Shown in pieces: positions 46,843 through 53,660 of a stretch of DNA of 53,660 nt. The stretch covers positions 1 to 53,660 of the forward strand of contig JASHRV010000260.1 of assembly GCA_030037175.1 (NCBI GenBank). The letters are read 5' to 3'. The notes under the pieces were generated by a model that saw only the letters and a list, made by a program, of their open reading frames with translations, did no database searches and was not told where the DNA came from. Position 1 is the first letter of the stretch, and the number at the start of each line of letters is the position of its first letter. Both the position numbers and the translations under genes were made by a program. The stretch comes from Acetobacteraceae bacterium (GTDB lineage Bacteria > Pseudomonadota > Alphaproteobacteria > Acetobacterales > Acetobacteraceae).

Positions 46843-48351
46843 TTGGCCTCTGTTGCAAGGGGATTGCGGGAAGCCTGGCCGGCCGGCGCCTTCGTGGTTC
46901 TCGTCGTGCCGCTTTGCCTGTTCTTCTCGGTTGTCGTGCCCTTCGGCAACGTGCCTGACGAGCCGGCCCATATCGGGAGAGCGCAATCTCTCCTGCACGG
47001 TCAGCTGATCGGCCGCCGCGGCCTGGTCATGCTTCCGGGCGGAACCGCGCCGGTCCTGCTCGACGGCGTCGACGTGGATCCTGCGGCGATGCAGGCCGCG
47101 CTCGTTCTCGGCGCGATCCCGCCGCACGTGAGCCGGGCCGCGTTGCAGCGGGCGCGCCGCATGGGTTGGAGCGGTAAGCGCACGTTCGTCGAGATTGGCA
47201 CGATTGCCGGCTATTGGCCCGCCTTCTATGTGCCGGCCGCCGTCGCGCTGGAGGCAGCGCGGCTGTTCGGCGCCTCTCCGTTCGAGGCGCTCTTTGCCGG
47301 CCGGATCGCGAACGCGCTCTGCTATGGGTTGCTCGGAACCGCCGCCCTTTTGCTCGCCCGACGCGCCCGCTTCCTGCTTTTCTGCACGCTCTCCGTCCCG
47401 ATGGCTTTCTCGCTCGGCGCATCGTTCAACGAGGATGGGCTGCTGATCGCCGCAACCGTGCTTGCCGCCGCCTTGCTCACCCGCGTGTCCGACCAAGCTG
47501 ATCCGGGCCCCGCTTATCCGGACATCCGGCGCGGGCGGTGGTCATATCGCGCCGCCGCGCTGCTTCTCGCCAACGTGGTCCTGGCGAAGCCGCCTTACCT
47601 GCCGCTGCTCTTCATGCTTCTCGTGCCGCTGCCGCCGCCCACGGCGTGGGCGCCCCTCAGACCCGTGCTTCTGTCGCGACTGGCCGTGGTCGCGCTGATC
47701 GCGCTCTGCGTGCTCGCCTGGACGGCGGTCATGGTGCTGCACACCTCGACCCCGGCCCCGCGCCCTGCCTATCACCCCGGACCTCTCTGGCCGGGCAATC
47801 CCGGCCGCGTCTTCACCGGGACCGATCCCATGGCCCAGATCCGGGTGCTTGCCGCGGACCCGCTCCGCATCGTGACGTTGCCGGTCTTCACGATCCTCCA
47901 CGACATCTGGATCACGCGCCAGACCGTGGGCATTCTCGGCTGGCTCGATGTGCTTCTGCCGCCGTGGCTCTACCGCGCCTGGTTCGTGGCCATCCCTGCG
48001 GCCTTGCTCGCTGATCTGCTCCACCCGTCCGAGGCCGGCGCGAGCGCGACACCCCAGCCGCCGCGCCTTCCCGACACGCTGCTTCTTCTCGTGGGCGCAT
48101 TCGGGTGCTTTCTCGGCGTCTATCTCTCCCAATATCTCATCTGGACCAATGTCGGGCTCGCCAGGGTGGAAGGACCGCAGGGACGCTATCTTTTGCCGAT
48201 CGTGCCGATGATCGCGTTCGCGCTGCCGCGCCTGAGGCTGCGCGGCGGTGCCGGGCTCTCGGCCGCGCTCGGCATAGCGCCCACGCTTGTCGCCGCACTT
48301 CAGCTCGTGGCTCTGCCCATCATGCTGGTGATGGTGTATTACGTTACGTGA
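46843..48351 (+). CDS. DUF2142-type multi-pass membrane protein
   Basis: PFGNVPDEPAHIGRAQSLLHGQLIGRR; PMAFSLGASFNEDGLLIAATVLAAALL; multiple hydrophobic segments. Confidence 0.88.
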   Translation: MASVARGLREAWPAGAFVVLVVPLCLFFSVVVPFGNVPDEPAHIGRAQSLLHGQLIGRRGLVMLPGGTAPVLLDGVDVDPAAMQAALVLGAIPPHVSRAALQRARRMGWSGKRTFVEIGTIAGYWPAFYVPAAVALEAARLFGASPFEALFAGRIANALCYGLLGTAALLLARRARFLLFCTLSVPMAFSLGASFNEDGLLIAATVLAAALLTRVSDQADPGPAYPDIRRGRWSYRAAALLLANVVLAKPPYLPLLFMLLVPLPPPTAWAPLRPVLLSRLAVVALIALCVLAWTAVMVLHTSTPAPRPAYHPGPLWPGNPGRVFTGTDPMAQIRVLAADPLRIVTLPVFTILHDIWITRQTVGILGWLDVLLPPWLYRAWFVAIPAALLADLLHPSEAGASATPQPPRLPDTLLLLVGAFGCFLGVYLSQYLIWTNVGLARVEGPQGRYLLPIVPMIAFALPRLRLRGGAGLSAALGIAPTLVAALQLVALPIMLVMVYYVT

Positions 48352-48360
48352 TCGTATCTT

Positions 48361-48483
48361 CTTCTTTTTCTGGAGAAAAAGAAGCAAAAAGACTTTTTTC
48401 CGTTTTCCGGGGGCGGGCGTCGGCGAGAGACTCCGAACGGAAAACGGATAAAAGTTCTTTGGTTCTTTCTTTCAAGAAAGAAC
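48361..48483. repeat. Palindromic intergenic repeat, copy C (L to R)
   Basis: CTTCTTTTTCT-GG-AGAAAAAGAAG (48361-48384) ... GTTCTTTCTT-TC-AAGAAAGAAC (48462-48483); inner CCGTTTTCCGG / CGGAAAACGGATAAAAGTTCTTT. Confidence 0.9.
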
Positions 48484-48510
48484 AGAATTCCTTAGCGAAC
48501 GCATCCCGCT

Positions 48511-49209
48511 CTAGGCCCGGTCCGCGACCTCGGCAGCGAGCCGCTCGAGCCCATGATCGGTCACGCCGAGCGCGGAGAGCGCTGCGATCGTCTGGCTGAG
48601 ATAGCTGGCGCAGCTGCCGAGCGGACCGGCGGCGTGAGCGATCGTGTCCGCGATCTCGTCTTCCGTGAGATGGCGGACATAGCGCGGGTGCGCGTGGTCG
48701 ACGACGAACGTCACTGCCCGGACATTGCCGGCCGCCGTCCGCACCGTCACCCAGCGCGCGCGATAGGCGGTGCCCGACATCTCCCGCCGCCAGACGAGCA
48801 GGAGCTCATCGCGCACATGCGCGGCGGCGATGCGGAACACGATGCCGCGGCACGAGCCGCCGCGGTCGAGCGCCATCATCAGCCCAGGCCGCTCCGGCGT
48901 GCCGCGCCCGAACGGCATCCGAAGGCAGAAGCGCCGATGCCATCCGTGCAGGATCGCGAGGTGCCGCGTGGTGAAGGCGAAGGCCGGGTTCCACATCAGC
49001 GAGCCGTAGCCGAACACGAAGGCGTCGGTGGCCGGGGGATGGGTGGCGAGAACGGCGTCAAGCGAAGCTTCGATCTCCGCGTCGCTTTTCAGCGCGAGGC
49101 CCGGCAGCCTGAGCGCCCGCATCCGCGCGAGCAGCGAGCCGTCTGCCAGCGCTTGGCGTGTGATGCGGAATTCAGCCCCAGCCGCCGGGTCCTCGGAGAT
49201 CTCGCTCAT
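48511..49209 (-). CDS. chaC: Gamma-glutamylcyclotransferase (ChaC family)
   Basis: DAFVFGYGSLMWNPAFAFTTRHLAILHGWHRRFCLRMPFGRGTPERPGLMMALDRGGSCRGIVFRI; YVRHLTEDEIADTIAHAAGPLGSCASYL. Confidence 0.96.
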   Translation of the reverse strand: MSEISEDPAAGAEFRITRQALADGSLLARMRALRLPGLALKSDAEIEASLDAVLATHPPATDAFVFGYGSLMWNPAFAFTTRHLAILHGWHRRFCLRMPFGRGTPERPGLMMALDRGGSCRGIVFRIAAAHVRDELLLVWRREMSGTAYRARWVTVRTAAGNVRAVTFVVDHAHPRYVRHLTEDEIADTIAHAAGPLGSCASYLSQTIAALSALGVTDHGLERLAAEVADRA

Positions 49210-49234
49210 GCCTGTGCGACAAGCCAGGAAGATT

Positions 49235-49363
49235 GTTCTCTTTTGAAAAAGAGACCCAGAAAACTTTTATCCGTTTTCAGTCTGTCGTTCGGAGTCCCGA
49301 GTGGGCGCCGGGTCCGGATAACGGATAAAAGTGTTTTTGCTTCTTTTTCTTCAGAAACAGAAG
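49235..49363. repeat. Palindromic intergenic repeat, copy D (R to L)
   Basis: GTTCTCTTTTGAAAAAGAGACC (49235-49256) ... GGTCCGGATAACGGATAAAAGTGTTTTTG ... CTTCTTTTTCTTCAGAAACAGAAG (49340-49363). Confidence 0.88.
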
Positions 49364-49412
49364 GGGTGGCTCGCCTGTCCACCGGAGACGAGCCGCCACC
49401 CGGCCCCAATCG

Positions 49413-50021
49413 TCACGCCGCGAGGCGTGTGATCTCCTCGCGTGCGGCCCCGATCGCCGCTTCCCGCTTGTCCGGCCCGAGATTGACGCCCTCGGCACGC
49501 ACGAAACGCACGTCGGTGATGCCGAAAAAGCCGAAGATCCCGCGCAGATAGCTTTCCTGGTGATCGAGAAAGGCGGTTGGCGTGTCGGGCCCATAGAAGC
49601 CGCCGCGCGAGGAGGCGATGACCACCGTCTTGCCGCCGGCCAAACCCACCGGGCCCTTCTCGGTATAGCGGAAGGTCTTGCCGGCAACCGCGAGCCGGTC
49701 GATCCAGGCCTTGAGCTGGCTCGGCACCCCGAAATTGTACATCGGCGCTCCGATCACGACGATATCCGCCGCCAGGAATTCTTCGAGCGCCGCCTGCCCC
49801 GCGGCGAGATCTGCCTGCAGCGAAGCCGCTTCCGGCGCCGCGCCCTGGGCGGCTGCGAGATGCGCGCCCGAAAGATGCCCGACCGGCTCGACCCCGAGAT
49901 CGCGATAGGTCACCGACAGGCCCGGCGTATGGGCACGAAATGCCGCAACGATCTCGGCCGAGAGCGTCCGGCTCACCGAGCCCGCGCCGAGGATGCTCGA
50001 ATCGACATGGAGGAGGTTCAT
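49413..50021 (-). CDS. azoR: FMN-dependent NADH-azoreductase
   Basis: [88 protein letters not shown]. Confidence 0.96.
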   Translation of the reverse strand: MNLLHVDSSILGAGSVSRTLSAEIVAAFRAHTPGLSVTYRDLGVEPVGHLSGAHLAAAQGAAPEAASLQADLAAGQAALEEFLAADIVVIGAPMYNFGVPSQLKAWIDRLAVAGKTFRYTEKGPVGLAGGKTVVIASSRGGFYGPDTPTAFLDHQESYLRGIFGFFGITDVRFVRAEGVNLGPDKREAAIGAAREEITRLAA

Positions 50022-50080
50022 GGTCGTGGTCCCTGGCTGACTTTCCTCCACAGCTGGGCCCCGAGGATGCAGCGCGCTAG

Positions 50081-50098
50081 CCTATATTTCTCGATAGG
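50081..50098. promoter_or_regulatory. Dyad CCTAT-N8-ATAGG, candidate operator in azoR/LysR divergent promoter
   Basis: CCTATATTTCTCGATAGG, 5-bp perfect arms. Confidence 0.45.
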
Positions 50099-50119
50099 AT
50101 CCATCGTAGGAGAAGATGG

Positions 50120-51064
50120 GTGCTCGACGGCATTTCGCTTGATCAGCTTCGCACTTTCATCGCCGCTGCCGATACCGGGAGCTTCTCTGCGGCCGGAAGG
50201 CGCCTCAACCGCGCTCAGTCCGTTGTCAGCCAGACCTTGGCCAATCTGGAGGCGGGCCTCGGCCTCGCGCTCTTCGACCGCAGCGGCCGCTATCCCGTCC
50301 TCACCGCCGCCGGGCGCGCCCTCTTGGCCGATGCCCGTGCGGTCGCCGGCGGCATGGACCTTTTCAAGGCACGCGCCAAAGGGCTGGCCGGTGGTCTCGA
50401 GCCCGAGCTCTCGGTTGTCGTCGATGTCATGTTCCCGATCGAGGTCCTGACCTCTGCCGTCGCGGCGTTCCAGGCGGAATTTCCGGCGACCCCGCTCCGC
50501 CTCTATGTCGAGGCGCTCGGTGCCGTGATCGAGCCAGTGCTGGCCGGGACCTGCGCCTTCGGCATCATGGGATCGCTCCCGCTCGCCCCGCCCGAACTCA
50601 CCCGCGAGCGCCTGCTCACCGTGCGCCTCGGCATGCTCGTCTCGCCCCTTCATCCGCTCGCCGCACATGCCGGGCCAATCCCTGCCGCCGTTCTTGCCCG
50701 CCACATCCAGCTCGTGCTGACGGATCGCACACGTCTTTCCGAAGGCCACGAGTTCGGTGTCTTCTCGCCGAAAACTTGGCGGCTCGCCGATCTCGGCGCC
50801 AAGCACGTCTTTCTCCGTGCCGGCCTTGGCTTCGGCGGCATGCCGCTTGCGGCCGTGCGCGAGGACCTTGCTCAAGGCACGCTCGTCGAAATCGCAATCG
50901 AGGACGCACCCGCTGCGCGTCCGCTCATGCCGATGTCCGTGATCTACCGCACCGACACGCCGCCCGGTCCTGCCGGCCGCTGGCTGATCGAGCGCCTGAG
51001 AGAAGCCCCGGCCGCCTGTCCGTCGGGTCAGGATTTCGTTCTGCCCGCCGTTGCGGTTGCGTGA
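50120..51064 (+). CDS. LysR family transcriptional regulator
   Basis: LDGISLDQLRTFIAAADTGSFSAAGRRLNRAQSVVSQTLANLEAGLGLALFDRSGRYPVLTAAGRALL. Confidence 0.96.
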   Translation: MLDGISLDQLRTFIAAADTGSFSAAGRRLNRAQSVVSQTLANLEAGLGLALFDRSGRYPVLTAAGRALLADARAVAGGMDLFKARAKGLAGGLEPELSVVVDVMFPIEVLTSAVAAFQAEFPATPLRLYVEALGAVIEPVLAGTCAFGIMGSLPLAPPELTRERLLTVRLGMLVSPLHPLAAHAGPIPAAVLARHIQLVLTDRTRLSEGHEFGVFSPKTWRLADLGAKHVFLRAGLGFGGMPLAAVREDLAQGTLVEIAIEDAPAARPLMPMSVIYRTDTPPGPAGRWLIERLREAPAACPSGQDFVLPAVAVA

Positions 51065-51155
51065 AGATTGGCGAGCGGATGATCTAACGCAATCCGCTCA
51101 ACCCCGCCCGCTGCCATAGTCGGAGCATCCTTCAGGCAACGGGACGGGGCCGGAC

Positions 51156-53093
51156 GTGACGGCGAAGATCGCGGTTGTCGAATCCTTGGGCGAGCAGGCG
51201 ATTCTGCTGCCTTCCCTCATCGGCGAGGCGCTCGCCGCCAACGAACGGCTCAAGCTCCGCCTCAGCCTGCTTCAGGAAGCGGCCCTGCAGGCGGCAGAGC
51301 CGGGGCGGACGTTGCGCGATTTCGGCCTCGAGCGCCGCACCGCCGGGTTGACCGACCCCGCGCTCGACGGGCTCGTCTCCGGCGCCCGCGTCATCGCGCC
51401 CGGGCGTCTCTTCTTGCCCGGCGTCGATGTGCTGCTCGGCTCCGTCGGGGATGAGCTCGCCGCGATGCTCGCCCCCCTCCAGGCTGCGGACGCGGAGGCA
51501 AGCCGGCCTCTCGCCGAGCGGGTCGAGCGTGTGCGCAAATCCCTTCCCACCGTCGCGAGCGGCGAGCTCAGCCTCGCCGATATCGCGGCGCTCACCTCCG
51601 CGAGCCCCGACGGCACCGAGAGTCTGCATCGCCTGGTCATGGACCTGCACCAGGCGGTCAACCGGCTTGCCGCCGCGACCTCGGCCGAGACGTTGGACGG
51701 CGCCCGCGTGCACGGCCTCGACGAGGCGGACCGGCGCCGCGTCATCGCGTTCATGCGGGGGCTTCATCGCACTGCCCCGCTCGCCTTCGGTCATCCCGGC
51801 CTCGGTACCACCGCTGTTGCCGCCGGCGCCCGTCTCACCATCCAGAACGATCTCGGCACCACCGAGGCGCACGTGCTCGTCATTCATGTCGAGCCGGATG
51901 CGGTGACGATCACCTACACGGACATCCACCGCCCGCGCGCGAAATTCTTCATTTCCCTTTTCGCCGGGCAGGGCGTGGCCTGGAGCCCGCTCGGCGAGAA
52001 GGCGACCGGCGATCTCGGGGGGGAGTCTTTCTACCTCCTCACCGGTCGCTATGCCGCGTCCGATGAAGCCGGGCTTGAGCGCTTTCTCGAATTTCTGGGT
52101 TCGCGCCTGGTTTTCGTGATCGACTGGAACAAGGCCCGCAAGGCGCTGCAGACCTTCGTCGGCAAGGCCGCCGCCTTCGATCTTCTCGCCTGGGCGGCCG
52201 AGCACGATTTTGGACATCGTGCCTTCCTCGAGCTCGGCGGCACCGATCTTATCTTCGAAACCATCCAGAGCGCGGCGGCCGGCCGCATTCCCTATGGCGT
52301 GCGGCTCGATACCGCGCTCGGTCCCATCGAATGCGTCCACTTCCTCCAGCAGGCGCTGCGCGACACGAGCCAGGGCCTTGCCGCCGGTCGGACGGCACGC
52401 CTCATCCGCGACGAGATCCAGGCCGACCTCGGCCGGCGGTTCGAAACCGCTGCGAGCTCGGTGCTTACGATTCTCGTCCGCCATCTCGGCCTCTCGCGAA
52501 TGCTCGCCGGCACGATCGCGGACATCCTCGCCACGCCCGGCCTGACGACAGCGAGCGAGCGGCGGGCCTTCGCCATGCGCGCCAAGGCGATCGAGGAGAA
52601 GGCCGACCGGCTGACTGTCGAGGCCCGCGAGCTCGCGGCGCGCCTGCGCGAGGCTGGCAGCCTCCGGCCGCTGATCGACGAAATCGAGAATGCGATGGAC
52701 GCGCTCGAGGATTGCGCCTTTTTCCTCGGGCTGCTGCCGGAGCCGGAGGCGGCGCGGCTGGATGTCGCCCCGCTGGTCCGGCTCGCCGGCATCGCGATGG
52801 GAAGCGTGGGCGATCTCGTGCGCGCCGTGGAAGCCGCGTCGCGGCTGCCGGAGGGTGAACGTGCGGATGCTGTCTCCGCCCTACAATCGATTGACGCGGT
52901 GGTGGTGGGCGAGCGCGGTGCGGACCAGGCCGAGCGCGACACCTTCGCCGCCGTCATGCTGGCCCCGTCGGAGGATATGAAATCTCTCGTCCTCGGGCTC
53001 GAGACCGCACGCGCGCTCGAAACCGCGACCGATCATCTTTCGCACTCGGCGCTGCTTCTGCGCGACCGCGTGCTCGAGGCGCTCTCGGCATGA
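51156..53093 (+). CDS. Large protein with uncharacterised N-terminal region and PhoU/DUF47-like C-terminal helical region
   Basis: 645 aa; C-terminal RAKAIEEKADRLTVEARELAARL...LIDEIENAMDALEDCAFFLGLL resembles DUF47/PhoU helices; GTG start; ATGA overlap with next gene. Confidence 0.6.
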   Translation: MTAKIAVVESLGEQAILLPSLIGEALAANERLKLRLSLLQEAALQAAEPGRTLRDFGLERRTAGLTDPALDGLVSGARVIAPGRLFLPGVDVLLGSVGDELAAMLAPLQAADAEASRPLAERVERVRKSLPTVASGELSLADIAALTSASPDGTESLHRLVMDLHQAVNRLAAATSAETLDGARVHGLDEADRRRVIAFMRGLHRTAPLAFGHPGLGTTAVAAGARLTIQNDLGTTEAHVLVIHVEPDAVTITYTDIHRPRAKFFISLFAGQGVAWSPLGEKATGDLGGESFYLLTGRYAASDEAGLERFLEFLGSRLVFVIDWNKARKALQTFVGKAAAFDLLAWAAEHDFGHRAFLELGGTDLIFETIQSAAAGRIPYGVRLDTALGPIECVHFLQQALRDTSQGLAAGRTARLIRDEIQADLGRRFETAASSVLTILVRHLGLSRMLAGTIADILATPGLTTASERRAFAMRAKAIEEKADRLTVEARELAARLREAGSLRPLIDEIENAMDALEDCAFFLGLLPEPEAARLDVAPLVRLAGIAMGSVGDLVRAVEAASRLPEGERADAVSALQSIDAVVVGERGADQAERDTFAAVMLAPSEDMKSLVLGLETARALETATDHLSHSALLLRDRVLEALSA

Positions 53094-53660
53094 GCAGCGA
53101 CGCACCGCTCTTTATCGGCATCCCCGGCGCCTCCGTTCCGCTCGCACCCGAAGTGGCCGGTGCCAAGGCCGCCCAGCTCTCGCGTATCAGCGTCCTCGGT
53201 CTGCCCGTGCCGCCGGCCTTCGTCCTGCCCACAATACTCTGCGGCCCCGTCAACCAAGGCGATCACGCCGCGCTCATCGCTCTCGATCGCGGCCTCCGCG
53301 ACGGCGTCGCCCGGCTCGAGACGGCAACCGGGCGGCGCTTCGGCGATTCCCGCGCGCCGCTGCTCGTTTCGGTGCGCTCGGGCGCGGCGCAGTCGATGCC
53401 CGGAATGCTCGACACCATCCTTGATGTCGGCCTCAATGCGCGGAGCGTCCGCGGCTTGATCGGCCTGACCGGCAATCCGCGCCTCGCCTGGGACAGCTAT
53501 CGCCGCTTCATCTGCGGCTATGCCGAGGTCGTCGAAAACACCCCGTCCGCGCCGTTCGATGAATGCCTTTCGAAGATGATCGAGGCCGAGGGTGTGGCCC
53601 GCGAAGCCGATCTCGACCCGGAAGCGCTCGAGCGTCTCGCGGCGCAATTCCTCGCGATCG
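53090..53660 (+). CDS. PEP/pyruvate-binding (pyruvate phosphate dikinase N-terminal-like) protein, truncated by window end
   Basis: GAKAAQLSRISVLGLPVPPAFVLPT...LLVSVRSGAAQSMPGMLDTILDVGLNARSVRGLIGLTGNPRLAWDSYRRFICGYAEVV: PPDK ATP-binding domain. Confidence 0.92.
   Translation, partial: MSSDAPLFIGIPGASVPLAPEVAGAKAAQLSRISVLGLPVPPAFVLPTILCGPVNQGDHAALIALDRGLRDGVARLETATGRRFGDSRAPLLVSVRSGAAQSMPGMLDTILDVGLNARSVRGLIGLTGNPRLAWDSYRRFICGYAEVVENTPSAPFDECLSKMIEAEGVAREADLDPEALERLAAQFLAI

Noticed and set aside
1-53660. CRISPR array, rRNA operon or intact prophage
   Set aside because: No regularly spaced direct repeats, rRNA sequence or phage structural genes seen.

Overview
High-GC alphaproteobacterial chromosomal window, Acetobacteraceae/Rhodospirillales-like by gene content (inference; no search was run). 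About 40 genes are supported. Main blocks: (1) 1-7.05 kb, hydantoinase genes hyuA/hyuB, a LysR regulator, and an opine-oxidase-like [2Fe-2S]/FAD/DadA operon that carries several lesions. (2) 7.05-17.3 kb, a seven-gene leftward operon (peptide/opine-type ABC importer, NADH:flavin demethylase-like enzyme, HAD hydrolase, D-2-hydroxyacid dehydrogenase) with a divergent LysR gene. (3) 17.5-18.9 kb, a scar with degenerate ISL3-type transposase and FdhF/YdeP-type molybdopterin oxidoreductase remnants, next to purH. (4) 20.6-31.2 kb, CoA-thioester genes, interrupted by a histidine-kinase/lipoprotein versus DUF6502/DUF5666 divergent module. (5) ackA/pta, hpf, rpoN, lptBAC, kdsD. (6) A B12-type radical SAM protein, rnd next to tRNA-Leu(CAG), an NDUFA9-like protein, rpmB, an Atm1-type ABC exporter, a DUF4743 Nudix protein, a DUF2142 protein, chaC, azoR, a LysR gene, and a PhoU-like/PPDK-like pair. 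Best hunt results: a four-copy family of roughly 123-156 bp palindromic intergenic elements with conserved terminal hairpins; a second hairpin repeat between convergent genes; a shared ATAA-N7-TTAT dyad upstream of hyuA and in the adjacent LysR promoter; paired GTGGG-N7-CCCAC dyads in the HK/DUF6502 divergent promoter; an FNR/FixK-like box upstream of pta-ackA; the recent-looking lesions in the opine-oxidase-like operon; the ISL3/YdeP scar; and the PhoU-like/PPDK-like gene pair.
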